Assembly: GCF_013184495.1 (NCBI RefSeq)
Contig: NZ_JAAOIY010000002.1
Span: 310,001-374,000, forward strand
DNA length: 64,000 nucleotides
Direction: 5' to 3'
Source of the DNA: Sporosarcina jiandibaonis
Lineage (GTDB): Bacteria > Bacillota > Bacilli > Bacillales_A > Planococcaceae
Shown here: piece after piece, positions 33,208 to 42,718 of the stretch
Position numbering within the stretch: position 1 is the first letter of the stretch
Layout: every line of letters starts with the position of its first letter
Position numbers and translations under genes: made by a program
The notes under the pieces: model-generated
Told to the model about the DNA's origin: nothing
The model's input: only the letters and a program-made list of their open reading frames with translations
Database searches by the model: none

Positions 33208-34638
33208 ATGATTACTTTTTTAGTGTCTATCGTTGTGTTAATTGCGGCCTATTTTATTTATGGTAAATTTGTTGAAAGAGTTTTTGATCCAATCGAATCA
33301 AGAAAAACGCCGGCTTACGCAAATGCTGATGGTGTAGATTATGTACCGATGAACAAACATAAAAACGCTTTGATCCAGCTTTTAAATATAGCGGGAACAG
33401 GTCCGATTTTCGGTCCGATCATGGGTGCGCTATTCGGCCCGGTCGCGTTTTTATGGATTGTTTTAGGCGCGATTTTTGCAGGAGCGACACATGACTATTT
33501 GACAGGCATGATTTCAATTCGAAACCGAGGCGCGCATATTCCTGAATTAGCAGGCAAGTTCCTCGGCGCATTTTCAAGACATATCGTAAATATTTTCGCG
33601 TTACTGCTGCTTTTATTAGTAGGAACTGTGTTTGTAACAACACCAGCATCTCTATTAAGCATCTTAGTGAATGGTAAAGTTGCTTTATGGGTGATTATCG
33701 GCGTTATATTTGTTTATTATTTCTTATCAACGATTCTGCCAATCGATAAAATCATTGGTAGATTATACCCGTATTTCGGAGCTGTTTTATTACTTGGTAC
33801 AGTAGGTGTCGGGATTGCATTATTATTCTCCGATTATAAAATTCCAGAGTTGAGTTTACAAAATATGCATCCTGATAACTTGCCGATTTTCCCGATTCTT
33901 TTCTTCACGATCACTTGCGGGGCGCTATCAGGTTTCCATGCAACACAGTCACCGATTATTTCAAGAACGGTTGAAAAAGAATCACAAGGTCGTTATGTGT
34001 TTTACGGAATGATGATCGCTGAAGCTGTCATCGCTATGATTTGGGCGGCAGCCGCGATGAGCATGCTAGATGGACAGACTTTAAGCGAATTTATTAAAAC
34101 AGGTACACCATCATCTGTTGTCAATGAAGTTTCAATGACATTACTCGGAGCTGTCGGTGGAACGATTGCGGTGTTAGGTGCGATTGTACTTCCAATCACA
34201 TCTGGAGACACAGCATTCCGTGCTGCACGTTCAATCATTGCAGACTATTTGAAAATCGATCAAGAGAAAATGGTCAAACGTTTAGTAATCGCGATTCCAT
34301 TATTCATCGTCTCAGCATTGTTGACGCAAATCGATTTCAACCTATTATGGAGATATTTCTCGTGGGCGAATCAAGCAACTGCAGCGATCGCGTTGTGGAT
34401 TGCGACGATGTATCTATTCATCAAAGGGAAGAATTATATTATTTCGCTAGTGCCAGCGCTGTTTATAACCTATATGGTGTTTATCTACATTCTAAATCAG
34501 AAAATCGGATTCAATTTAGACTTGAATGTATCTTATATCGTCGGCATTGTGCTAACGGTGTTTCTTGCAGTGCTGTTCTTCTTTAAAGCAGTGCATAATA
34601 AAAGAAACAAAATTGAAACAGATATACCTGTAGATTAA
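33208..34638 (+). CDS. cstA: Carbon starvation protein CstA family transporter
   Basis: 476 residues with about 14 hydrophobic segments. Diagnostic stretches: NIAGTGPIFGPIMGALFGP, GATHDYLTGMISIRNRG, GFHATQSPIISRT and PITSGDTAFRAARS. CstA proteins import pyruvate or peptides on nutrient limitation. This is the short CstA form lacking the long C-terminal extension. The ATG at 33208 gives the usual N-terminus; an in-frame ATG at 33163 has no ribosome binding site. The ~200 bases before it hold no gene. Confidence 0.9.
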   Translation: MITFLVSIVVLIAAYFIYGKFVERVFDPIESRKTPAYANADGVDYVPMNKHKNALIQLLNIAGTGPIFGPIMGALFGPVAFLWIVLGAIFAGATHDYLTGMISIRNRGAHIPELAGKFLGAFSRHIVNIFALLLLLLVGTVFVTTPASLLSILVNGKVALWVIIGVIFVYYFLSTILPIDKIIGRLYPYFGAVLLLGTVGVGIALLFSDYKIPELSLQNMHPDNLPIFPILFFTITCGALSGFHATQSPIISRTVEKESQGRYVFYGMMIAEAVIAMIWAAAAMSMLDGQTLSEFIKTGTPSSVVNEVSMTLLGAVGGTIAVLGAIVLPITSGDTAFRAARSIIADYLKIDQEKMVKRLVIAIPLFIVSALLTQIDFNLLWRYFSWANQATAAIALWIATMYLFIKGKNYIISLVPALFITYMVFIYILNQKIGFNLDLNVSYIVGIVLTVFLAVLFFFKAVHNKRNKIETDIPVD

Positions 34639-34691
34639 TGTTGTATGTTCGTTTGATAGTTTGGTAAAATAATTAGTAATACTTGGAAAAT

Positions 34692-34737
34692 GAAGAGTGC
34701 TACTCTACTTTTTAATTAGTAGGGTAGCATCTTTTTT
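34692..34737 (+). terminator. Terminator after cstA
   Basis: GTGCTACTCTACT pairs with AGTAGGGTAGCAT with one mismatch/G-U, followed by CTTTTTT. Confidence 0.85.
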
Positions 34738-34773
34738 GATTTCATAAAATAGGTTAGGTGGAGGAGGGGGAAA

Positions 34774-36825
34774 ATGTCAGAGAATCATCAGGATATTTTA
34801 AAGAGGCTCGAGCATTTAGAAAGAGAAATGAAATTGCTAAAAGAACAACAAGCACAGTTAATTGGCAAAACTGCACCAGTAATGAAGGAAATCAAACCTT
34901 TTAGGCCACTAGTAACTCCTGATAAACAAAGTGCGACTGCTGTCATAACGAAACCTGCGAGGAAAGAGTTTGATTTCGAGAAAGCCCTGAGTCAATGGCT
35001 TCCACGCGTGTTCATGTTCATTTTACTACTAGGTGTCCTGTGGGGGCTGAAAGTTGGCATGGACAACGGCTTCATCACAAATCCTGTCAGAATCGTGATG
35101 GGGTACGTCGGAACCGGACTTCTCTATTACTTTGGAATGAAGTACTACGGGAAAAAGAATAAAGTATTCGGCTTAACCTTGCTCGGCGGTTTTATCGCGC
35201 TCGGGATTCTCACGACATTTGCAGCCCATCACCTCTACGGCTATTTTAGTTTTATAGTGGCATTTATTATCGGAGTCGCTTATATTGCGGCGGGATTATG
35301 GTTGTCCGAGAAAACAAAATCAGAAACACTGACAATCTTTTCAGCAATCGCAGGATTCCTACTCCCATTCCTGCTCGAAGGCGAAAGCGCGACTTCCATT
35401 CAATTTTGCGCTTACATCCTGATTTTGTTCTTGTCCTTGTTTTATGTATCGCTCAGACAAAAACACAAAATATCCTTTTACATTTCGTTTCTTTTGTTCC
35501 ATTTAACATTGGTGACTTACGGCGTATTAAGCGGGGAAGTCGGGGACGAACCGATCATTGTAGGCACTGTTTTAATTCAACATGTATTGCTGCTGGCCTT
35601 TTATTTAAAGGGGAAAATCGAGCGGCATGTGTTTACCGAATCGCTGATTTATTCGAATTTCGTATTCGCACTAGGTTGGATTAAAGTGCTGGAGCACAAT
35701 CCGGAGATTCTCGTATATGGTCTTTTCGCAGCACTTTATGTCACACTTTCTGTATTTTCATTTTCGAAAAAAGACGATTTGCTGCTAGGCGTATTTTCAG
35801 CGGTAGGAGTCCTTGCGGTAAGTGCATTTATCTTGGCATTTAACATAGAAACTGGCGTAATGAGGGTCATCTTGTTGCTTGTCAACGGAGCTGTCGGTTT
35901 ATGGGTGGGATTTCGCTATAAAACAAAAAGAACCATTGCGACGAGCTCGTTTATTTATGTGATCGCAGGTTCCGCAGTTTTTCTTGCGACAGGAATTTAT
36001 GAGTTTATATCGTTGGAAAATTTGTCTTGGATTGTGTTAATACTGACACTTGTATTCATTTACTATACAGCTTATCAATTTCTGCCTAAGAATTTGAAAG
36101 TCGAACTAAGGCAAATCGATCAAAGTTTGATTGTCGGCCAGATTATTTTGCTTGTTTATCTGTTGAAGCTGACCACCGTCGTTTTATCCGACTTTAAAAT
36201 CGGCTTTGCGACAAACGAACATATTCATTTACTGGTCATGATTATCGCAATCGGCAGTATGATGCAGTTTTCAAAATGGGCAAGAGGGAAGTACTTAGCA
36301 TATTCCGCTGTAATTCTATATCTATTTTTAGGATTAATCACAATGGGTGTCCGGTTGGCAACTTACATTGAATTTGAACATTACCTTTTCAATCTATCCG
36401 TTGAAATACTTTATCTAATCGGACTCACATTCTTATTTATAACGATCATGAAAGATAAATTCATGATCACACTAGCAAAATTCAAAGTTAAGCTGCCGAT
36501 TCTGGCGATCATTATGCAAGTCGTATACTTCATCTTTTTGAATAAATGGTTCCTGACATTTACGCAAACTTATGAGTGGGATACGGAATACATCCTTCTC
36601 GCACACACATTCCTGTTATTCGCATTCGCCTTTGCGTCAGTCAGCATCGGAAGGAAACTCGGTTGGAAATACGTAAAATTCATCGGCGCAGGATTAATCG
36701 TGTTGTGCGTGCTGAAGTTATTCATCATTGACTTGGGGGCTGTTTCGATACTGATCCGGGCAATCTTGTTTACGATTGTAGGTGTTGTCGGTTTGCTTTA
36801 TTCGAAGAGTTTGTTTAAAGAATAA
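34774..36825 (+). CDS. DUF2339 polytopic membrane protein
   Basis: 683 residues: an N-terminal coiled-coil-prone segment (ILKRLEHLEREMKLLKEQQA, ~6-25), a proline-containing linker, then about 18-20 membrane helices to the C-terminus. The charged N-terminal helix followed by a long helix array is the DUF2339 pattern. Function unknown. Excellent ribosome binding site (GGAGGAGGGGG). Monocistronic. Confidence 0.8.
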   Translation: MSENHQDILKRLEHLEREMKLLKEQQAQLIGKTAPVMKEIKPFRPLVTPDKQSATAVITKPARKEFDFEKALSQWLPRVFMFILLLGVLWGLKVGMDNGFITNPVRIVMGYVGTGLLYYFGMKYYGKKNKVFGLTLLGGFIALGILTTFAAHHLYGYFSFIVAFIIGVAYIAAGLWLSEKTKSETLTIFSAIAGFLLPFLLEGESATSIQFCAYILILFLSLFYVSLRQKHKISFYISFLLFHLTLVTYGVLSGEVGDEPIIVGTVLIQHVLLLAFYLKGKIERHVFTESLIYSNFVFALGWIKVLEHNPEILVYGLFAALYVTLSVFSFSKKDDLLLGVFSAVGVLAVSAFILAFNIETGVMRVILLLVNGAVGLWVGFRYKTKRTIATSSFIYVIAGSAVFLATGIYEFISLENLSWIVLILTLVFIYYTAYQFLPKNLKVELRQIDQSLIVGQIILLVYLLKLTTVVLSDFKIGFATNEHIHLLVMIIAIGSMMQFSKWARGKYLAYSAVILYLFLGLITMGVRLATYIEFEHYLFNLSVEILYLIGLTFLFITIMKDKFMITLAKFKVKLPILAIIMQVVYFIFLNKWFLTFTQTYEWDTEYILLAHTFLLFAFAFASVSIGRKLGWKYVKFIGAGLIVLCVLKLFIIDLGAVSILIRAILFTIVGVVGLLYSKSLFKE

Positions 36826-36832
36826 AATTTAT

Positions 36833-36866
36833 GGAGGCATCTGCTATCTAGTGGATGTCTTTTTGA
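36833..36866 (+). terminator. Probable terminator after the DUF2339 gene
   Basis: GGCATC ... GATGTC (one G-U) followed by TTTTT; a short stem, so moderate confidence. Confidence 0.5.
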
Positions 36867-36934
36867 TTCTATGGAAAGAATGTGAAACTTCGATACAAGT
36901 GAAACCGTATATGAACATAGAGGGGGATTGTCGA

Positions 36935-39616
36935 ATGAAAACATTTCCGAAAGGGATCCAGTTTTGCTATGAATGGCGGTCCTATCAGAAAAGGGTATTG
37001 AACGAACTTAACGCTCATATGAAAAGCAAAAAACTTCACCTTATCGCACCGCCCGGATCAGGGAAAACGGTGCTCGGGTTGGAGGTCATGTTGCGGATGA
37101 ATAAAGCAACATTAATCGTAGCGCCGACATTGGCGATTAAACAACAATGGAAAGATCGTTTTACGGAGCTATTCTTAAAGGACGAACAACCGGATTGGAT
37201 TTCCATGGACATTAAAAACCCGAAATTTATCACAATCACAACCTATCAATCTTTACATTCCATTTATAAAGAAAATGATTATCTTGAAGAGGAAGATGAC
37301 GAACTCGTCGATGATGCTGAGCTACTAGAAGAGGAACCTATCGTCTTGAGTGAAAGTGCACGGATCCAACAAAAAATAAAAGCAATCGGTTTTGGCACGC
37401 TTATTTTAGATGAAGCCCATCATTTACGGACTGCTTGGTGGCATTCGATGATGCAACTTCGTAACGAACTTCAAAATAGCAATGTAGTATCCTTGACCGC
37501 AACACCGCCTTTCGATGTTTCAGCATCGGAATGGCAGCGCTATATTCAATTATGCGGAACGATTGACATTGAAATTAGCGTGCCTGAACTAGTCAAAGCA
37601 AAAGAATTATGTCCGCATCAAGACTATGTCCATTTTTCTGCACCTCAAGATGAGGAACTGAAAATGATTCTTCATTTTAGAGATGAAGCGCATAAGTTTA
37701 TCGAATCCTTTATTCATGATGAACGAAGCAAGAACTTGCTTGAAAGCCATCCTTGGTTAATGGATCCAATGGAATATGTCGGAGAAATTTTAGAACAACC
37801 CGCTTATTTTTCGAGCATATTAATCTTTTTAAACCATGTCGGTAGCGACAAATATTTGGATGCATTGCCTATCATTGGTGTCTCTGAAAAAGATATGCCT
37901 GCGTTATCATCCGAATGGTTGGAAGAACTTTTAACGGGGATTTTATATACAGATAAGCGTATTTCAGCCGAAAAGGAATTCCGAAAAAATATTAAAGACC
38001 GGCTAGCTCGAATGGGCGCGATTGAGCGGAGAAAGGTTCGTTTACAATCCACCAGCGGAATGAATAGAAAACTCACCCAAAGTGTTTCGAAATTGAACAG
38101 CATTCGAGAAATTATAAAATACGAAAAGACCTCATTGCAAGAAAAATTACGGATGGTCATTCTGACTGATTATATTCGATTAACCGATCTCCCGAATAGT
38201 ACTGACGATGAGTTGCCGCTCACTCGCATCGGAGTAGTACCGATTTTTGAAATGATTAGACGAAGTGTCGGGATACATGTTAAGGCAGCGATATTAACAG
38301 GTTCACTCGTCATCATTCCCAAGAACGCGCAACAACTTGTCGAAGATATAGCGATTCGCGAAGATTGTCAGTTACGATGGAAAGAACTGACGCATGATCC
38401 GACTTTCATTCGCACAGAGTTGAACGCAGGGAATCGCCAACAAGTGGTTTCAATTTTGACTGAAGTGTTTACAAAAGGTGAAATCGATGTGTTGATTGGA
38501 ACTGCAGCGCTTCTCGGGGAAGGCTGGGATGCGCCGTGTGTAAATTCACTGATTATGGCCTCTTATGTCGGCTCATTTATGCAATCAAATCAAATGCGAG
38601 GACGAGCGATTCGCGTGGACCGTAACAATCCAGAAAAAACATCATCTATCTGGCATCTGGTTTGTGTTAATCGTGATATAGAGGATAGGGGCTATGATTA
38701 CGACTTAATGGATAGGCGTTTTCGTTCGCTCGTCGGTGTTGGCGTTGAAAAAGATGTGATTGAAACCGGAATCGCCCGCTTGAGATTGGATTATCCTCCT
38801 TTTACATTAGAAAAAATCAGGTTAATGAATGCAAAAACATTTGCAAGATCATCTAATCTTGATGGGTTATTTGTCAGATGGGAACGTGCAATTTTCAATG
38901 GGAGTGAAATGACAGAAGAAATTGTGGCGGATAGAAAATCATGGCCGCGCCCATTTTACCTGCAACACTCTTTGAGAGGATTACTATGGTTTGCTGGATT
39001 TACTACAGTAGGCGGAATTGTCGATGCCGCTCAAATTCTATGGAAGTTCGATGGTGTATCGATCGGTATGGGGTTGTTTTACGGAATCATTCTTGGTTTT
39101 CTTTTTGGATTGCCTTCAATCTTGAGAGTGGGAAAACTCTATTTCAGGAATCCTTCTGTCGAATCGAGTATGAAAGAGATAGGCGAGGCGTTATATGTTT
39201 CATTGCATAATGCAAAACTAGTTAGTACGCCATATCGAAAAGGAATGATTCATGTCACAAAAGATAGACTTAGCGAGTATACTTGTTGGCTTATGGACGG
39301 AACAACGCACGATAAAAATGTGTTTATGAAAGCATTGAAAGAGTTTATAGATCCAATTGAAAATCCAAGGTACTTGCTTATTCGACGAGCAGGAAAGTTG
39401 ATTAAGAGAAGAGATGTCCATGCGGTTCCGCAAGAACTAGGTCGAAAAAAAGAGCATGCTGAGTTCTTGCAAATAGAGTGGAAAAAACGTGTCGGAGAGG
39501 CTGAACTAGTATACACCCGGACATTTGAAGGCAGAAAAGAACTTCTTTCCGCACGATTGACTGCTTTGTCGGCGGCTTTCGTTGAAAAAGCGGACCGTAT
39601 TAGTGGTTGGCGATAG
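36935..39616 (+). CDS. Superfamily 2 DEAH helicase with C-terminal membrane hairpin
   Basis: 893 residues. RecA1: Walker A APPGSGKT (38-45), DEAH (158-161) and TATP (187-190), with a strongly acidic insert (~117-134) just before DEAH motif. RecA2: GEGWDAPCVN and QMRGRAIRVD. A ~120-residue middle insert lies between the lobes. After the helicase core, at about residues 678-740, two hydrophobic stretches (RGLLWFAGFTTVGGIVDAA and the GLFYGIILGFLFGLPSI segment) could form a membrane hairpin, followed by ~150 basic residues. I do not know a characterised protein like it. ATG at 36935 is seven bases after AGGGGGA; an upstream extension is unlikely. No partner gene is evident. Confidence 0.8.
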   Translation: MKTFPKGIQFCYEWRSYQKRVLNELNAHMKSKKLHLIAPPGSGKTVLGLEVMLRMNKATLIVAPTLAIKQQWKDRFTELFLKDEQPDWISMDIKNPKFITITTYQSLHSIYKENDYLEEEDDELVDDAELLEEEPIVLSESARIQQKIKAIGFGTLILDEAHHLRTAWWHSMMQLRNELQNSNVVSLTATPPFDVSASEWQRYIQLCGTIDIEISVPELVKAKELCPHQDYVHFSAPQDEELKMILHFRDEAHKFIESFIHDERSKNLLESHPWLMDPMEYVGEILEQPAYFSSILIFLNHVGSDKYLDALPIIGVSEKDMPALSSEWLEELLTGILYTDKRISAEKEFRKNIKDRLARMGAIERRKVRLQSTSGMNRKLTQSVSKLNSIREIIKYEKTSLQEKLRMVILTDYIRLTDLPNSTDDELPLTRIGVVPIFEMIRRSVGIHVKAAILTGSLVIIPKNAQQLVEDIAIREDCQLRWKELTHDPTFIRTELNAGNRQQVVSILTEVFTKGEIDVLIGTAALLGEGWDAPCVNSLIMASYVGSFMQSNQMRGRAIRVDRNNPEKTSSIWHLVCVNRDIEDRGYDYDLMDRRFRSLVGVGVEKDVIETGIARLRLDYPPFTLEKIRLMNAKTFARSSNLDGLFVRWERAIFNGSEMTEEIVADRKSWPRPFYLQHSLRGLLWFAGFTTVGGIVDAAQILWKFDGVSIGMGLFYGIILGFLFGLPSILRVGKLYFRNPSVESSMKEIGEALYVSLHNAKLVSTPYRKGMIHVTKDRLSEYTCWLMDGTTHDKNVFMKALKEFIDPIENPRYLLIRRAGKLIKRRDVHAVPQELGRKKEHAEFLQIEWKKRVGEAELVYTRTFEGRKELLSARLTALSAAFVEKADRISGWR

Positions 39617-39757
39617 TAATTGATACAAGAAGTCCAGATGAATTGTCACTGTGCTTCTTTTTTTTATACTTAGTGTCATATATATGATGCGGAATGTCGG
39701 GTATAGTTGACATATTTTTATATTTTTACTAATATCAAATTAATAGGAGGATTTGCG

Positions 39758-39961
39758 ATGAATAAAAATTTACGATTAAAGGCGGCACGCGCAGCAAAAG
39801 ATTTGTCGCAAGCAAAATTGGCGAACACCGTTGGGGTTACACGCCAGACAATGAATGCGATCGAAAATGGGGACTACAATCCGTCATTAAATCTTTGCAT
39901 CGCAATTTGCAAAGCGCTCGATTTAACATTAAATGATTTATTTTGGGAGGAGTCAAAATGA
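39758..39961 (+). CDS. XRE/Cro-type small HTH regulator
   Basis: 67 residues consisting of one helix-turn-helix: LRLKAARAAKDLSQAKLANT, then GVTRQTMNAIENGDYNPSL, LDLTLNDLFW. This short form (YozG-like) is often paired with a membrane protein gene. ATG seven bases after AGGAGG. Its TGA overlaps the next gene's ATG (ATGA), so translation is coupled. Confidence 0.9.
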   Translation: MNKNLRLKAARAAKDLSQAKLANTVGVTRQTMNAIENGDYNPSLNLCIAICKALDLTLNDLFWEESK

Positions 39962-40401
39962 AAAAAGCTCGATATGATGAATTTCAAATTTCGAACAGAC
40001 ATAGAATCGGGTTTCAGTCATTTATATTAGCAATGATACTAATCGGACTTAACGGTTACATTAAGGCGGGTTATGGAATTTGGGCATCTCCTTTACTAGA
40101 GGCGTTTATAATGGTTTGGATTCCGGGCCTATATTTTGCGGTCATGTCAATCTCTAAAAATGCTTATTTTAGTAAGAATGATTATCCGATTGCTCTTGTA
40201 TTTTTATTGGGATTAGCAGCGACAATGGGCGTTTTTTCAACTGTTCCATTTATTTTTAGTGAAGAGTATCCTCTTATTGAAAATGGACAGCTAAGTGACC
40301 GAATTATGGGGTTGTTAATTGCAATTATATCTGTAGGGATGGGAGTTGCTATGATTGTTAGGAGAGTTCTTAATCGAAGGGTGGATGGAATCGGGGAATA
40401 A
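39958..40401 (+). CDS. Small membrane protein coupled to the HTH regulator
   Basis: 147 residues with four predicted membrane helices (about 18-38, 43-63, 78-98, 118-138). No named family recognised with certainty. It overlaps the HTH gene by four bases. Pairs of a tiny XRE regulator and a four-helix membrane protein are common in Bacillales; whether the membrane protein controls the regulator is unknown. Confidence 0.7.
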   Translation: MKKARYDEFQISNRHRIGFQSFILAMILIGLNGYIKAGYGIWASPLLEAFIMVWIPGLYFAVMSISKNAYFSKNDYPIALVFLLGLAATMGVFSTVPFIFSEEYPLIENGQLSDRIMGLLIAIISVGMGVAMIVRRVLNRRVDGIGE

Positions 40402-40536
40402 AAAGATATTTCAATGAAGGTATTTACAAAAAAAAGTAGAATTAGTTAAGTACACACGGAATAAAATATTACTTATATTTCGATAACAAAAATTTATAAA
40501 TATAGATTGATTCGTCATACGAAATATATTAAAATT

Positions 40537-40565
40537 TGAAACTTTTTCCCATTTATAAACGTATA
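40537..40565 (+). promoter_or_regulatory. SigW-type ECF promoter
   Basis: TGAAAC (40537-40542), 17-bp spacer, CGTATA (40560-40565): identical -35, spacer and -10 to the sigW promoter at 4018. It lies in a 352-base gap and 188 bases before the next gene. The remaining leader shows no other gene; it contains a small G+C hairpin (GGGAGGCGAATTGCTTCCC) near the start codon. Confidence 0.75.
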
Positions 40566-40753
40566 ATGGTTATACTAGACAGATAAGCTTCTCAAGATCG
40601 GTTTTAATTTTCAAGTGAAAAGTAAGTCGCGGGTCCTAGATAAATTCCCTCTGCGGCCCGTATACATGGAATTTAAAATAGGGCATGATTAGAGATATAG
40701 AAAAGATAGGGAGGCGAATTGCTTCCCGGGAACGGGGAAAGTAGGAGGGTGCC

Positions 40754-41353
40754 ATGGGGCAAAAAACAATATATATTGTATTAACTGACACCGGGACATT
40801 ACTTTCGAGGGCGATTGGTATGTATACACGAAAAGATTTAAATCACGCATCAATTGCTTTTGATCAGGAATTAAAAGAAGTGTATAGCTTTGGAAGAAAA
40901 AATAAGCATAATCCTTTTGTCGGTGGATTTGTTCGAGAAAATGTTACGGATGGAATATTTATAGATGCAGATTGTGCAATTTTTAGCTATCAAGTCTCCA
41001 ACGAAAAATACGAATGTATGCGTCGGCGGATCCATCAAATTGAATTAAATCAGGATCATTATAAATATAATTTCATTGGGCTATTTGCTGTGGCGATGAA
41101 CAAGAGTATTAACCGAAACCATGCATATTTTTGCTCCCAATTCGTAGCGACAATTGTGAACGAAAGTGGAATACAAATGTTTTCGATTCCTCCGAATTTA
41201 GTGCAACCGCATCATTTTACACAATTACCTAATCTCAAACCTGTATATGAAGGAGAACTACAAAGTTATTTGCAAAATGTAAGAGGGGTAGAAGAACGGT
41301 TGCCCCCGAAAATAGGTATGTGGCGGCACTTGGCAGTACGTATACTTTCATAA
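40754..41353 (+). CDS. Permuted NlpC/P60 (YiiX-like) papain-fold protein
   Basis: 199 residues. Histidine in DLNHASIAFD near the N-terminus and a cysteine in HAYFCSQFVATIV further on match the circularly permuted papain-like order (His before Cys) of YiiX/NlpC-P60 relatives. No signal peptide is visible, so it may act in the cytoplasm or be released otherwise. The preceding SigW-type promoter suggests a role in envelope stress. The exact substrate (peptide, lipid or amide) is unknown. Confidence 0.65.
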   Translation: MGQKTIYIVLTDTGTLLSRAIGMYTRKDLNHASIAFDQELKEVYSFGRKNKHNPFVGGFVRENVTDGIFIDADCAIFSYQVSNEKYECMRRRIHQIELNQDHYKYNFIGLFAVAMNKSINRNHAYFCSQFVATIVNESGIQMFSIPPNLVQPHHFTQLPNLKPVYEGELQSYLQNVRGVEERLPPKIGMWRHLAVRILS

Positions 41354-41392
41354 TAAAAAAAGCTTCTTTTCTTTTTAAGAAAGCTTTTTTTA
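41354..41392 (+). terminator. Terminator after the papain-fold gene
   Basis: AAAAAAGCTTCTTT pairs with AAGAAAGCTTTTTTT. Confidence 0.88.
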
Positions 41393-41451
41393 TTTTCGCA
41401 ATTTGAGGGTAAACATGCGATAATAAAGAAAAAGATGGAATGGATGAAATT

Positions 41452-42648
41452 ATGACTAAATCAATTGATTTACAACTAAACGCAAAAAGTATCGCAGATA
41501 TAAAAAAGGGCTACCCGCTAATATTAAAAGAGGCAGTTATGAACCCGGAAGTGCTAAAAGAAGAAGGTAGCATTATTCGACTAGTGGATCGTAATTGGCG
41601 ATTTGTAGCTAAAGGCTATTACGGTGAGCAAAACAAGGGGATTGGCTGGGTACTTACAAAAAATGAAGATGAGGAAATCGACTTTGACTTTTTCGAATCA
41701 AAAATTAGAAAAGCTCTTGAACGACGTGAGTCTTTTTTCAATGATCCTATCACGACAGCATTTCGAGTATTCAACGGTGAAGGCGACGGAATCGGTGGAC
41801 TAACCATTGATTACTTTGATGGGTATTACATGGTGAGTTGGTATAGCCAAGGAATTTATTCGCTCAAGCATCATGTCTATGGAGTTCTCGAGAAAATCGT
41901 GGACTACAAAGGAATTTATGAAAAGAAACGTTTCGATACGAAAGGTCAATACATCGAACAAGACGATTTCGTTCGCGGCGAACAAGGAGATTTTCCTATC
42001 ATCATAAAAGAAAACGGCATGAACTTTGCAATCGACTTAAATGATGGTGCAATGACGGGCATCTTCCTTGATCAACGTGACGTTCGCCAATCAATCCGTG
42101 AAAACTATTCCGAAGGCAAAAATGTACTTAACACATTTTCGTATACAGGTGCATTTTCCGTTGCAGCTCTACATGGCGGCGCACAAAAAACAACGAATAT
42201 CGACCTGGCAAGTCGAAGCGAAGCAAAAACAATCGAACAGTTAAGCGTGAACGGATTTGATTATGAACAACAAGAAATCCGTGTAATGGATGTCTTCGAT
42301 TATTTCCGCTATGCAAAACGACATGAATTGAAATTTGATCTTGTTATTCTTGATCCGCCAAGTTTCGCACGCTCCAAGAAATATACGTTTAGTACCGCCA
42401 GAAACTATCCTGAATTACTGATGGATGCCATCGCGATTACAGAGAAAAATGGAATTATCGTCGCATCGACGAATAACGCAAGTTTCGGAATGAAGCGATT
42501 CAAAACATTTATTGAAAAAGCATTTACAGATGCGGGTTCAAAATACAAAATTCTCGAGGAATCATCATTACCGAAAGATTTCCGTACAAATCGCGATTTC
42601 CCGGAATTCAACTATTTAAAAGTCGTCATTCTGCAAAAGACGAAGTAA
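41452..42648 (+). CDS. Class I SAM-dependent rRNA methyltransferase (RlmI-like)
   Basis: 398 residues: an N-terminal PUA-like domain (~1-75), a linking EEHEH domain (DPITTAFRVFNGEGDGIGGL) and a Rossmann methyltransferase domain with VLNTFSYTGAFSVAALHGGA (motif I), TTNIDLAS, and the catalytic-type loop VILDPPSFARSKK. This matches the RlmI/RlmK-type m5C 23S rRNA methyltransferase family (YwbD in Bacillus). Target base is inference. Start at ATG 41452; GGATG upstream is a weak site. Confidence 0.85.
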   Translation: MTKSIDLQLNAKSIADIKKGYPLILKEAVMNPEVLKEEGSIIRLVDRNWRFVAKGYYGEQNKGIGWVLTKNEDEEIDFDFFESKIRKALERRESFFNDPITTAFRVFNGEGDGIGGLTIDYFDGYYMVSWYSQGIYSLKHHVYGVLEKIVDYKGIYEKKRFDTKGQYIEQDDFVRGEQGDFPIIIKENGMNFAIDLNDGAMTGIFLDQRDVRQSIRENYSEGKNVLNTFSYTGAFSVAALHGGAQKTTNIDLASRSEAKTIEQLSVNGFDYEQQEIRVMDVFDYFRYAKRHELKFDLVILDPPSFARSKKYTFSTARNYPELLMDAIAITEKNGIIVASTNNASFGMKRFKTFIEKAFTDAGSKYKILEESSLPKDFRTNRDFPEFNYLKVVILQKTK

Positions 42649-42654
42649 CAATAA

Positions 42655-42689
42655 TGTCGCACTGGGAGTATCCCTGGTGTGACTTTTTT
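42655..42689 (+). terminator. Terminator after the rRNA methyltransferase
   Basis: GTCGCACTGGGA pairs with TCCCTGGTGTGAC with small mismatches, then T6. Confidence 0.85.
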
Positions 42690-42718
42690 ATACATAGATA
42701 AAGGAAGTGGAGGAAACA

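Noticed and set aside
40668..40694. Eight-codon frame in the leader of the papain-fold gene
   Set aside because: No ribosome binding site and too short to judge.
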